The notes beneath the pieces are model-generated. The model was not told the origin of the DNA. It made no database searches and saw only the letters and a list, made by a program, of their open reading frames with translations. A program made the translations under genes and the position numbers. DNA of 14,173 nt, from contig CAINTF010000320.1 in NCBI GenBank assembly GCA_903853285.1, positions 1-14,173 on the forward strand, given 5' to 3'. The DNA is from an uncultured Acidimicrobium sp. (lineage in GTDB: Bacteria > Actinomycetota > Acidimicrobiia > Acidimicrobiales > Ilumatobacteraceae). Below, in pieces: positions 1 to 7,655 of this stretch. Numbering within the stretch: position 1 is the stretch's first letter; each line of letters begins with the position of its first letter.

Positions 1-632
1 ACTTCATCGATCATCGCGTATGCCAAATCACGCTGTACACGCTCTGCAGCTGAGTACACCATGTTGTCGCGCAAATAATCAAAACCAAATTCGTTATTTG
101 TGCCGTAGGTAATGTCAGCCAAGTAGTCGATGCGCTTCTCTGCTGCCGATGTGCGCACGCCAGGAATCACGAGCCCAACTTCGAGACCAAGCCAGCGATG
201 AATTCGACCCATCCACTGCGAGTCGCGTTGTGCCAAATAATCGTTGGTGGTTACTAAGTGAACACCTTTGCCAGGCAATGCATTGAGATACATAGGCAAA
301 GTTGAAACCAGCGTCTTACCTTCGCCTGTGCGCATTTCTGGAATCCATCCAGCATGCAGCGCTGCTCCACCCATCATCTGCACGTCGTAATGGCGTTGGC
401 CGATAACTCGCAATGAGGCTTCACGTACCACCGCAAATGCTTCGACCAATAAGTCATCAGTGTCTTCACCACGCTCGATGCGGGAACGAAACTCGGCTGT
501 CTTGCCTTTGAGAGCTTGATCTGACAGAGCATGCATCTCTGGCTCTTGGGCGTTGATATCAGGAATGATGTCGGCCAAAGCCTTGACCTTTTTGCCCTCA
601 CCGGCGCGAAGAATGCGATTGAGTAAGGCCAT
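1..632 (-). CDS. secA: Preprotein translocase ATPase SecA (N-terminal 210 residues, cut by window edge)
   Basis: This is the motor ATPase that drives unfolded preproteins through the SecYEG channel at the inner face of the membrane. The visible part starts [15 protein letters not shown] and carries the SecA nucleotide-binding fold: the Walker A segment MRTGEGKT at about residues 100-107, [11 protein letters not shown] at 127-137, the SecA signature [15 protein letters not shown] at 176-190, and AIIDE at 206-210, which is the start of the Walker B motif where the window ends. The ATG at 632 is 13 bases after the comF stop, and CAGGG lies 4 bases before it as a modest ribosome binding site, so secA is probably co-transcribed with comF. 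The usual hpf gene between the two is absent. The family is normally about 800-950 residues, so most of the protein lies outside the window. The identification is secure. Confidence 0.96.
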   Translation of the reverse strand, partial: MALLNRILRAGEGKKVKALADIIPDINAQEPEMHALSDQALKGKTAEFRSRIERGEDTDDLLVEAFAVVREASLRVIGQRHYDVQMMGGAALHAGWIPEMRTGEGKTLVSTLPMYLNALPGKGVHLVTTNDYLAQRDSQWMGRIHRWLGLEVGLVIPGVRTSAAEKRIDYLADITYGTNNEFGFDYLRDNMVYSAAERVQRDLAYAMIDE

Positions 633-645
633 AAGACCCTGAATC

Positions 646-1260
646 CTACCTTCGGAGGTCGTGCCTGAGAGCGTATGCAACCGCTACACAGGTCACTTCC
701 AAAGCGCCTGCATTGCGTAATGCCGTCGCCGCGCACTGCATGGTTGTGCCCGATGTAACCACGTCATCAACCACCATCACATGGCTGTTAACCCCCAGTT
801 TGCGCGCCGAAAACACCGAACCCCGCAAGCGTTGTTGGCGTGGCAAACCAGTTTGCACATTGGTAGAGGTCTTAATCAACAGTCGCCTGCACGGCACGTG
901 CATTTTTTTGGCCAATCGTCGTGCCAACAGTTCGGACTGATCGTGGCCACGGCGGCGAATTCGTGCGGCACTTGTCGGGGCCCAAGTCACCACATCAACG
1001 ACTGTTTCCATGCATGCTGTGTGGAGCGAAATTCGTCGCGCCAATAATTCTGCGAGAACAGTAACCACCTGTCGGCGATTGTGATACTTGAGATTCAAAA
1101 TCAAGCGGCGCGCGATACCTTCATACGCAACAGCCACAACCGCAGATTCGCATTCTGGTTGCGCCATCGCAAACAGTTCTGTCCGGCATGTGATGCACAA
1201 CACTCGAGCCCGACTTCTGCACGCCTCGCACCGATTTCCGTACAACATTGATACGTCCAT
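646..1260 (-). CDS. ComF family phosphoribosyltransferase-like protein
   Basis: ComF/GntX-type proteins combine a small N-terminal zinc ribbon with a type I phosphoribosyltransferase fold. In Bacillus ComF supports late steps of DNA uptake, but in most bacteria the role is unproven. Numbered from the ATG at 1260, the protein has 204 residues, with CxxC pairs at Cys11/Cys14 and Cys22/Cys25. It has an [13 protein letters not shown] helix at 102-114, typical of the family, and the PRPP loop [13 protein letters not shown] at 161-173. The start is uncertain: the open frame reaches a TTG at 1284, which would overlap the divergent yczE, and another ATG at 1248 also keeps the cysteines. None has a good Shine-Dalgarno sequence. 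The stop is 13 bases before secA, and the comF-secA order is common, usually with hpf in between. Confidence 0.88.
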   Translation of the reverse strand: MDVSMLYGNRCEACRSRARVLCITCRTELFAMAQPECESAVVAVAYEGIARRLILNLKYHNRRQVVTVLAELLARRISLHTACMETVVDVVTWAPTSAARIRRRGHDQSELLARRLAKKMHVPCRRLLIKTSTNVQTGLPRQQRLRGSVFSARKLGVNSHVMVVDDVVTSGTTMQCAATALRNAGALEVTCVAVAYALRHDLRR

Positions 1261-1265
1261 TCCAT

Positions 1266-1271
1266 TAGTGT
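1266..1271 (+). promoter_or_regulatory. Possible -10 element for a leaderless yczE transcript
   Basis: TAGTGT fits the TAnnnT pattern of actinobacterial -10 boxes and ends six bases before the GTG at 1278, so transcription would start at or next to the start codon. I see no Shine-Dalgarno sequence and no convincing -35 box. The same TAnnnT plus six-base arrangement occurs before ftsH and the DUF3499 gene, which is the main reason to list it. One hexamer of this kind is weak evidence by itself. Confidence 0.4.
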
Positions 1272-1277
1272 TTGGGC

Positions 1278-1892
1278 GTGGCAAATTATTTTGTTGAACC
1301 GCTCAAAGATCGCCCGATCGAGCGACTGACCAGATGTGTGCTTGGGCTTTCGCTTTTCGGAATCGGAATCGGAATGCAAAAACAAGGCAATCTTGGATTG
1401 CCACCGTGGGATGTATTCCATGATGGCGTGCACAACAAAATCGGCTTACCTTTTGGCACAACCATTGTGCTCACCAGCGCGTTCGTTATGTTGCTCTGGA
1501 TCCCACTGCGTCAAGCACCTGGACTGGCAACGATTCTTAACGCAGTTGAAGTTGGTGTTACTGCTGGAATTTTTCTTTCGATTGTTCCTGAAGCTCACGC
1601 AATGCCGCTGCGAATATTTATGATGCTGGGCGGAATTGTGGTGACAGGAATTGGCTCAGGCTTTTACATCGGTGCAGGTCTTGGCCCCGGCCCACGTGAC
1701 GGATTAATGGTTGGTCTTGCTAAGCGCGGCATCAATATCGGCAGAGCGCGCACTGGCGTAGAGATTGCAGTATTGCTAGTTGGAGTTGCACTAGGCGGCT
1801 CGATTGGAATCGGCACGATTGCCTTTGCAGTTTTGATCGGACCAATAGTCGCGAAAACCCTTCCGCTCCTACAGATCCGACCAGCAAAATAA
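1278..1892 (+). CDS. yczE: YczE-type integral membrane protein
   Basis: This 204-residue, very hydrophobic protein matches the YczE/YitT-like family. The family's biochemical activity is unknown; Bacillus relatives have been linked to lipopeptide antibiotic production. Numbered from GTG 1278, family signatures are LGLPPWDVFHDG at about 39-50, LLWIPLRQAPGLATILNA at about 74-91, and IGAGLGPGPRDGLMVGLAKR at about 131-150. About five hydrophobic segments can be drawn. The frame is also open to a TTG at 1272. GTG 1278 is preferred because TAGTGT lies exactly six bases upstream, suggesting a leaderless transcript. The gene is divergent from comF with about 17 bases between starts, and its stop lies 22 bases from the convergent ahcY stop, with no clear terminator. 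It has no obvious functional link to its neighbours. Confidence 0.87.
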   Translation: MANYFVEPLKDRPIERLTRCVLGLSLFGIGIGMQKQGNLGLPPWDVFHDGVHNKIGLPFGTTIVLTSAFVMLLWIPLRQAPGLATILNAVEVGVTAGIFLSIVPEAHAMPLRIFMMLGGIVVTGIGSGFYIGAGLGPGPRDGLMVGLAKRGINIGRARTGVEIAVLLVGVALGGSIGIGTIAFAVLIGPIVAKTLPLLQIRPAK

Positions 1893-1914
1893 ACTGAAGT
1901 TGTTTACCAGTTAA

Positions 1915-3363
1915 CTAGTAACGGTAGTTCTCTGCCTTAAACGGGCCATTGTGTGGAATGCCCAAGTAGTCAGACTGCTCATCCGAAAGTTTTGTTAACA
2001 CTGCTCCGAGAGCACCCAAGTGCAGCGTTGCCACCTTTTCGTCAAGCGCCTTCGGCAACACGTAAACACCTAATGGATACTTTTCGGTGTGATTAAACAG
2101 CTCCATCTGAGCAATCACTTGGTTTGTGAATGAGCAACTCATCACAAAGCTTGGGTGTCCTGTTGCGCAACCCAAGTTGACAAGTCGTCCTTCTGCCAAC
2201 ACGATCACAGCGTGGCCGTCCTTAAACGTCCACAAGTCGGTGCCTGCCTTCAACTCGTCGCGAGTTGCCCCGCTTCGAGCAAGACCGGCCATATCAATTT
2301 CATTGTCAAAGTGGCCAATGTTGCACACAATTGCGTTGTGCTTCATTCTTGCCATGTGGTCAACAGTCACGATTGCCTCGTTACCAGTCGCAGTTACAAA
2401 CACATCTGCTGTTGAAACGAGTGCTTCAAGAGTGTTGACTTCGTAACCTTCCATCGCTGCTTGCAACGCATTGATTGGATCGATCTCGGTCACCACGACG
2501 CGAGCACCTTGACCACGCAAGCTTTGCGCACAGCCCTTGCCTACGTCGCCATAGCCACAAACCACTGCCAACTTGCCAGCCAACATCACGTCAGTCGCAC
2601 GGTTGATTGCGTCAATCAACGAGTGACGGCATCCATACAAGTTGTCAAACTTTGATTTGGTGACGCTGTCGTTGACGTTGATTGCAGGAAAGAGCAGCTC
2701 GCCCTTTTCGGCCATCTTGTACAGACGCTTAACACCAGTTGTGGTTTCCTCAGTGACACCCTTGATGCCTTTTGCCATCGTGGTCCACTTCTTAGGCTCA
2801 GACTTGAGCGAGCGCTGCAATAGTCCAAGCACAATTGCCAACTCTGGATTTGATGCAGTCGTTGGGTCCGGAACAGCGCCAGCTGCTTCATACTCAACGC
2901 CCTTATGCATCAACATGGTCGCATCGCCACCGTCGTCCAAAATCATGTTTGGTCCATCGCCGTCTGGCCACGTCATCATCTGGTCGGTTGCCCACCAGTA
3001 CTCCTCGAGGGTCTCACCCTTCCAAGCAAACACTGGCACTCCGTTTGGCTCTTCAACCGAACCATTGGGTCCAACGGCAACTGCTGCAGCAGCGTGATCC
3101 TGAGTTGAAAAAATATTGCAGCTCGCCCAACGAACTTCTGCACCAAGTTCTGTGAGTGTTTCAATCAACACTGCTGTTTGGATCGTCATGTGAAGTGAGC
3201 CAGAAATGCGTGCACCCTTGAGCGGCTTAGTCTTGCCGTATTCTTTGCGCAACGCGCGAAGACCTGGCATCTCGTGTTCGGCTAAGTGAATCTCTTTGCG
3301 ACCAAAAGGTGCAAGAGAAATATCGGCGACTCGAAAATCACGACGTTGGGCAAATGAAGTCAT
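1915..3363 (-). CDS. ahcY: Adenosylhomocysteinase (S-adenosylhomocysteine hydrolase)
   Basis: This cytoplasmic NAD-dependent enzyme splits S-adenosylhomocysteine to adenosine and homocysteine, removing the product that inhibits SAM-dependent methyltransferases. At 482 residues it is the usual size for the bacterial form, which carries an insertion in the substrate domain (around 150-190 here). Visible signatures are [13 protein letters not shown] at 54-66, [13 protein letters not shown] at 82-94, [12 protein letters not shown] at 230-241 with the expected catalytic Lys236 and Asp240, the NAD loop GYGDVGKG at 270-277, [10 protein letters not shown] at 348-357, [14 protein letters not shown] at 396-409, and a C-terminal KAENYRY. 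The ATG at 3363 is supported by a good Shine-Dalgarno sequence six bases upstream. It follows the Trm112-like gene on the same strand after a 150-base gap that seems to hold its own promoter and a structured leader. Confidence 0.98.
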   Translation of the reverse strand: MTSFAQRRDFRVADISLAPFGRKEIHLAEHEMPGLRALRKEYGKTKPLKGARISGSLHMTIQTAVLIETLTELGAEVRWASCNIFSTQDHAAAAVAVGPNGSVEEPNGVPVFAWKGETLEEYWWATDQMMTWPDGDGPNMILDDGGDATMLMHKGVEYEAAGAVPDPTTASNPELAIVLGLLQRSLKSEPKKWTTMAKGIKGVTEETTTGVKRLYKMAEKGELLFPAINVNDSVTKSKFDNLYGCRHSLIDAINRATDVMLAGKLAVVCGYGDVGKGCAQSLRGQGARVVVTEIDPINALQAAMEGYEVNTLEALVSTADVFVTATGNEAIVTVDHMARMKHNAIVCNIGHFDNEIDMAGLARSGATRDELKAGTDLWTFKDGHAVIVLAEGRLVNLGCATGHPSFVMSCSFTNQVIAQMELFNHTEKYPLGVYVLPKALDEKVATLHLGALGAVLTKLSDEQSDYLGIPHNGPFKAENYRY

Positions 3364-3368
3364 ACAGT

Positions 3369-3375
3369 TTCCTTT
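3369..3375 (-). promoter_or_regulatory. Shine-Dalgarno sequence of ahcY
   Basis: On the minus strand AAAGGAA lies with its GGA six bases before the ahcY ATG. It is the clearest ribosome binding site in the window and fixes the start. It contrasts with the three probable leaderless genes and fits ahcY being made from a transcript with a real 5' leader. Confidence 0.75.
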
Positions 3376-3417
3376 GTTATGTGTATATGTACATGTGTAC
3401 GTAAATGAATGAAGGTC

Positions 3418-3459
3418 GATGAGCCCTGGCCAGCTGGCACGGGATTAGTTTGGCCCATC
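3418..3459 (-). promoter_or_regulatory. Potential structured RNA element in the ahcY 5' leader
   Basis: Read on the minus strand, GATGGGCC (3459-3452) can pair with GGCTCATC (3425-3418) as an eight-base-pair stem with one G-U pair. The 26-base interior contains the palindrome GCCAGCTGGC (3438-3429), which can fold as a small hairpin. The competing pairing CCC/GGG (3443-3441 with 3426-3424) would disrupt the outer stem. On the plus strand the G-U pair becomes an A-C mismatch, so minus-strand RNA fits better. The outer stem starts about four bases after the predicted transcription start and ends about 54 bases before the ahcY ATG. I cannot match it to the SAH riboswitch or a SAM riboswitch class from memory. 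The GCCAGCTGGC palindrome could equally be a protein-binding site on DNA. Confidence 0.4.
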
Positions 3460-3469
3460 TAGAACAATC

Positions 3470-3498
3470 ATCCTAGACGAAAACTGTGTTCTGGTTAA
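3470..3498 (-). promoter_or_regulatory. Probable ahcY promoter
   Basis: On the minus strand TAGGAT (3475-3470) is a good actinobacterial -10 box. TTAACC (3498-3493) lies 17 bases upstream as a weak -35 box, and a better TTGACT (3503-3498) lies too far away, at 22 bases. The predicted start is near 3463, which gives a leader of about 100 bases. Confidence 0.45.
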
Positions 3499-3510
3499 GT
3501 CAAACGACTT
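3497..3510. repeat. Short inverted repeat overlapping the ahcY -35 region
   Basis: AAGTC, four bases, GACTT is a perfect 5-4-5 inverted repeat just after the Trm112-like stop. It has no following T run, so it is not a convincing terminator. It overlaps the possible -35 sequences and could be an operator, but a repeat this short can occur by chance. Confidence 0.25.
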
Positions 3511-3513
3511 GCT

Positions 3514-3756
3514 TCAGCCAAAAGTTGGAGCAATGTGCTCTTGGGCAATTCGCTGCGTAAGTCCATCGTGCTCTGCTGCACCAACATTGATTGCCTCATC
3601 GATCAACATCACAGGAATGCCCTCGACAATGTTGTATTTGCGCTGCAATCGTGGGTTATACAAAAACCCTTCAGACTCAAAATAAAACAGCGGACCCTTG
3701 TCTTGCGGGCAGGCCAAGATCTGAAGCAACTTTGCATCGAGTGACATAACGCTCAT
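3514..3756 (-). CDS. Trm112-like / UPF0434 family small protein
   Basis: This is an 80-residue protein of the Trm112/YcaR (UPF0434) type. Typical features are LLQILACPQDKGPLFY at about 9-24, LYNPRLQRKYNIVEGIPVML at 32-51, and IDEA at 52-55. Eukaryotic and archaeal Trm112 proteins bind and stabilise SAM-dependent methyltransferases; the bacterial role is not settled. Only one cysteine (Cys16) is present, so the four-cysteine zinc site of some relatives is not formed. It starts 15 bases after the manB stop and is probably co-transcribed with it. An ATG at 3756 and another at 3747 are both possible, and neither has a clear ribosome binding site. A position between manB and ahcY resembles other actinobacteria. 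Confidence 0.88.
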   Translation of the reverse strand: MSVMSLDAKLLQILACPQDKGPLFYFESEGFLYNPRLQRKYNIVEGIPVMLIDEAINVGAAEHDGLTQRIAQEHIAPTFG

Positions 3757-3771
3757 TCTATAGTCGTTCAG

Positions 3772-5124
3772 TTAGGCAGTGATGCTGGCGAGCAACTCAA
3801 CTACATGTTCGTCACATTCGTCGCGCGTAGAAGCTTCAAGATTGAGTCGCAATAACGGCTCAGTATTTGACGCCCGCACATTGAACCACCACGAACCACA
3901 ATCAACGGTCAATCCATCCACTCGGTCCTGTGTGTATGACGCGTAATCGAGCGCAATTCGCTCAATAACAGCGTGGATATCTTTGACAGTTGTGTTGATC
4001 TCTCCACTCGATGCATAGCGCTCGAGTGGTTCTCGCATTTGCGAAAGAGACTTGCCGGTATGGCACATCTCGCCCAACACTCCCATCGTTGCAATCAATC
4101 CGCTGTCGGCACGATAATTGTCGGCGAAGTAATAGTGACCAGAGTGCTCTCCGGCAAACACGGCGCCAGTTTCGGCCATGATCTGCTTCATGAAACTATG
4201 ACCATTTTTTGTTCGAATACCTTTTCCACCAAGTTCAGCGATCACTTCTGGGACAGCACGCGAACAAATCAGGTTGTACAAAATAGTTGCGCCTGGGTGC
4301 GTGCGCAGGAATCGTGTTGCCAGTAGTGCTGTCGTTGTGCTGCCCGACATGCCTCGACCTTTTTCATCCACTACAAACACTCTGTCGGCATCACCGTCAA
4401 ACGCGAGACCTACATCAAACCCACCTGCCAGCACGCGAGCTTGCAAGTCTCGTTGATTTGCAGGTTGCAGCGGATCGGCAGGATGGTTTGGAAATGTTCC
4501 GTCCAATTCGCCGTACATCACTTCAAGTTCGAACGCACTCAGCCGTTCAAAAACCGCTGGCACAACCAAGCCACCCATTCCGTTTGCAGTGTCGGCAACA
4601 ATTTTGAGCGGACGCAATGTATCTGCCTGAATAAATCTGACAACATGATCAACAAACTCGGAAAGCAAGTTGATGTGACTAAGCGTTCCTGCTTTAGCCG
4701 CTGGTGCTGGCTCCTTGCCATCCAGAACTGCAGTTGCCGTCACGAGCATTTCTCGTAAGCCATTGTCGATCCCAATTGAACGGGCACCAGCAAGACAACA
4801 CTTGATGCCGTTGTACTGAGCTGGGTTGTGTGATGCAGTAAACATTGCACCCGGCATGTTGAATTTGCCTGATGCGTAATACAGCAAGTCGCTTGATGCG
4901 AGACCAACGTTGGTGACATCTACTCCGTGCGCAAGTGCTCCACGTTGAAATGCATCCACAAGTTCTGGACCGCTAGGTCGCATGTCGTGAGCAACAACGA
5001 TGGCGCTGGCATTTGTAAATTTGGCAAAGGCCACGCCGAACGCGTACGCGGCTGACGCGTCCAACTGCTCGGGCACAATTCCTCGAATGTCGTAAGCCTT
5101 AACAATTGCGTTGAGATCTGGCAC
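3772..5124 (-). CDS. manB: Phosphomannomutase/phosphoglucomutase
   Basis: This alpha-D-phosphohexomutase interconverts mannose (or glucose) 6-phosphate and 1-phosphate, the entry to GDP-mannose and mannosylated envelope polymers in actinobacteria. The 450-residue length is typical. The four family signatures are present in order: the phosphoserine loop TASHNP at 96-101 (Ser98), the metal-binding DGDADR at 243-248, the sugar-binding GEHSGH at 325-330, and the phosphate-binding RASNTEPLLRLN at 417-428. AYDIRGIVP at 10-18 is the usual N-terminal sequence. The start is a GTG 11 bases after the stop of the large membrane protein gene, with no obvious Shine-Dalgarno sequence, so translation may depend on upstream ribosomes. 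Sequence alone does not decide mannose versus glucose preference; the actinobacterial context favours ManB. Confidence 0.95.
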   Translation of the reverse strand: MPDLNAIVKAYDIRGIVPEQLDASAAYAFGVAFAKFTNASAIVVAHDMRPSGPELVDAFQRGALAHGVDVTNVGLASSDLLYYASGKFNMPGAMFTASHNPAQYNGIKCCLAGARSIGIDNGLREMLVTATAVLDGKEPAPAAKAGTLSHINLLSEFVDHVVRFIQADTLRPLKIVADTANGMGGLVVPAVFERLSAFELEVMYGELDGTFPNHPADPLQPANQRDLQARVLAGGFDVGLAFDGDADRVFVVDEKGRGMSGSTTTALLATRFLRTHPGATILYNLICSRAVPEVIAELGGKGIRTKNGHSFMKQIMAETGAVFAGEHSGHYYFADNYRADSGLIATMGVLGEMCHTGKSLSQMREPLERYASSGEINTTVKDIHAVIERIALDYASYTQDRVDGLTVDCGSWWFNVRASNTEPLLRLNLEASTRDECDEHVVELLASITA

Positions 5125-5135
5125 GAGTTGAAAGG

Positions 5136-7643
5136 CTACTGAAATTCTCTTCTCATTTTGCGCCGTCTACGCACGAGCACTCCAATACCGATAAATGTCA
5201 ATAGGTACGCCATGTAATCGCGCGACGTAGAGCCGTAATGCAGCTTGACATTGTTGCTAGTGGGAATGACAACCATCATGTTTGGTGCAACTCGGAATGG
5301 ACCTTTCGCGCCATCAACTTTCCAGTTTGGAAAATAACTCACACGCACCAACACGGGTACACCAATTTTGTCAACGCTAAACGACACGTCGCTTTGACCC
5401 AACACAACATTGCTCACCACGACTGGAGACAATGCAACAGGTTCTATTGCTTGAGCTGGTGTCACGATGTCTACTCGCCGACCGGAAGCACCAGGCTCAC
5501 CTTCGCGTCGTGTGAGATCAATTTTGGCGTCGATATGTTGCCACTCTCGCGGACCGGCATCGGCGGGTAGTGCCGCCCACTCATCGGCATGTTGAAACCA
5601 GCTGGTGCCAATTTCAAGCCAACGCTCTCGCGGATCCCCACTTGCCATCGAAACAACCACGGGCTGCACTGTGAGAGGAACAACCAAGTCACTTTCACTG
5701 ACTCGGAAAATGACCCACGGTCCAGACTGTGCAACTTTCACAAGACCCGGCTGTGCCGATGCTGCCGTAACTGCCTCTGGCGTAAATCCCATGAAATACT
5801 TGACGCCGAGCGCACGCATATATGCGACACCCTTGGCTGCGTCGTTATTGTCGTAACGCAACTCGCGCACAGGATTACTGCTCTGCTTAGACATCGCTGC
5901 TGCAGTAATAAAGTGATACGGAGTCGTGCCCGCAGCCTCAAAAAACAAGCCTTCCATTGAACTGATGCACCCATCTGTCCAAAACGGCAGAAGCATCAAC
6001 CCCATTGTTGTTCCGTATTTATTGAGATCGCCATTGTTTTCCCAAACGGCTCGTCCACAACCTTGAGTTGGGTCTGCACCCAACGACTTCATCGTCGTCA
6101 CGACATCGTGGTATTCGCCATATGCCGATTTGCCCTCATACCCAGTGAAGTTCCAGCGAGCCCAACCATCAACAAAGCCGTCATTAGACGACGCACCACG
6201 AATAGGGCCCCAAACATATTCGGATTTGCCAGCGGCATCGGTCTTCACACTTCCGAATGGCAATTCTTGAAATCGAAATCCGATCACAAGAAATGTGGCG
6301 GCAACAAATGCCACCAACACACCTAAATTAAATGAAGTTTTAGTGCGAGTAGAAGAAATTTGTGCAATTTGCAATGTGCCATTTTCTTGTCTCCGCAACA
6401 ATGCTTGTCGCACCACTCGCTCAAAAGACAAAATGCGCGCGCCAAACGCTGCAACCTCGTAGATACCAATTGCGAAAAGAAAATAGCGCAGTAAATAAAA
6501 GAAAGGCAGTATTCGAGGATTCCACAGCAAACCAATAACCGGCAAGCCACCGCGGGTGAAATATACCCCTGCGGCAAGAATTGCGCAGTAGACACCCATC
6601 CACATACCAATTTTCTGTCGACGAATGAATTGACTCACGAATCCGATCAACGCAAGCGACATGATGACGATGTCCCAAAGTGTGCTCAACGGAAAGTACA
6701 TGCTCCAAAACGAATCTTTCGATCCACTTGGTCGTGGCTCGTATTTCATGTCGGTCATATATGCATGACTTGTGACAAATGGAATTACCCAAAATGCAGA
6801 AAGAAGTATTGCAAGACCAATAATTTTGATTCCGAAGATAATTGATGTGTTATCTCTGATCTCATCCAATTTCGGCTGAATCCAAAACAGCAACATCAGC
6901 GCCACACCACCAAACACAAACAACAAAACAATGCCGTGACTCAGCGCCGACAACGCAACAACGATTGATCCGGCAGCCAGATATTTGCCAGTCTCAAGGC
7001 CGCGAGCCACAAGAGCGAAACCCAAAATGCTCAGTGAGAGTGCAATTGAAAAAGAAAACTCGCCGGCCATTGTTGAAGCAATATTTCCACCGTAAATCGT
7101 GAAACTTTCGTCATACAAAAAGATCGTTGCCGCAATTGCCAACATCTCGGGAATGGGAAATGCAAATCTTGCAAATTTCCCAAACAGCCAAGTACAAAAT
7201 GGAAGCGTCAAAATTCCGATGACTGCTGCGATTTTTATTGCGATGCCATACGGCAAAAGGAAATTGAGCGCAACTATAAAAAGTGCAGGCACCACCATGT
7301 AATAGCGGTACACCGGCAACCCCGCATACCAGTCCATACTCCACCCAGCTAAGCGGAAGTGACTGAGTAAGTGATCGCGCAAAAATGCAGGACCCCACAC
7401 GTGGGCGCCCATGTCGCCACCTGTTGGAGTGTTGTTACGCAGGATCAAATTTGGATGCAATGTAAGCAACAAAAAGATTGTTGCTCCTCCCACCACAATG
7501 ATTGTCGAAAGTCGTTTCCAGTAATCAGCATCTGCTTCAAGCCGACTCGACCAACTATGCAAAATAGCGAAGCGCTTTTTAAACGCCATGTTCCGCTCGG
7601 TTGACGCGGTAGTTGCTACGCCGCCCAGATCGTCGTGGTTCAT
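5136..7643 (-). CDS. Large multi-pass membrane protein, YfhO/PTPS-related, GT-C-like
   Basis: This is an 835-residue protein. A cytoplasmic N-terminus is followed by a hydrophobic segment at about 46-62 and then a loop TPTGGDMGAHVW at 72-83. That acidic first loop after the first membrane segment is where GT-C glycosyltransferases place catalytic residues. Further membrane segments lie at roughly 115-150, 165-180, 195-213, 222-255, 268-290, 322-340, 350-362, 378-398 and 438-455. A soluble domain of about 350 residues follows, with ALGVKYFMGF at 611-620 and a YfhO-like tail (VRVSYFPNWKVDG at 767-779). It ends with a membrane segment at about 811-825 and a basic tail RRRRKMRREF. I infer transfer of lipid-linked sugars to an envelope polymer; manB directly downstream fits. 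The substrate is unknown. An ATG at 7589 preceded by GCGGAA is an alternative start. Confidence 0.75.
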   Translation of the reverse strand: MNHDDLGGVATTASTERNMAFKKRFAILHSWSSRLEADADYWKRLSTIIVVGGATIFLLLTLHPNLILRNNTPTGGDMGAHVWGPAFLRDHLLSHFRLAGWSMDWYAGLPVYRYYMVVPALFIVALNFLLPYGIAIKIAAVIGILTLPFCTWLFGKFARFAFPIPEMLAIAATIFLYDESFTIYGGNIASTMAGEFSFSIALSLSILGFALVARGLETGKYLAAGSIVVALSALSHGIVLLFVFGGVALMLLFWIQPKLDEIRDNTSIIFGIKIIGLAILLSAFWVIPFVTSHAYMTDMKYEPRPSGSKDSFWSMYFPLSTLWDIVIMSLALIGFVSQFIRRQKIGMWMGVYCAILAAGVYFTRGGLPVIGLLWNPRILPFFYLLRYFLFAIGIYEVAAFGARILSFERVVRQALLRRQENGTLQIAQISSTRTKTSFNLGVLVAFVAATFLVIGFRFQELPFGSVKTDAAGKSEYVWGPIRGASSNDGFVDGWARWNFTGYEGKSAYGEYHDVVTTMKSLGADPTQGCGRAVWENNGDLNKYGTTMGLMLLPFWTDGCISSMEGLFFEAAGTTPYHFITAAAMSKQSSNPVRELRYDNNDAAKGVAYMRALGVKYFMGFTPEAVTAASAQPGLVKVAQSGPWVIFRVSESDLVVPLTVQPVVVSMASGDPRERWLEIGTSWFQHADEWAALPADAGPREWQHIDAKIDLTRREGEPGASGRRVDIVTPAQAIEPVALSPVVVSNVVLGQSDVSFSVDKIGVPVLVRVSYFPNWKVDGAKGPFRVAPNMMVVIPTSNNVKLHYGSTSRDYMAYLLTFIGIGVLVRRRRKMRREFQ

Positions 7644-7655
7644 ACTGCAGTCATC

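Noticed and set aside
1893..1914. Possible bidirectional terminator between yczE and ahcY (AACTG ... CAGTT).
   Set aside because: The stem is only five A/T-rich pairs with a 10-base loop and has no T run on either side.
2642..3097. 151-residue plus-strand open frame opposite ahcY.
   Set aside because: It is a shadow of strongly conserved ahcY codons with no domain and no start signal.
3369..3410. GT/AC-rich run with GTAC repeats before ahcY, as an operator.
   Set aside because: It is a low-complexity leader next to the ribosome binding site. The GTAC and ATGTACAT palindromes follow from the repeat composition.
3418..3459. Known SAM or SAH riboswitch before ahcY.
   Set aside because: I could not match the conserved core sequences of the SAH riboswitch, SAM-I/IV or SAM-II on the ahcY strand. 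The vague likeness to a SAM-IV start on the plus strand has no downstream gene.
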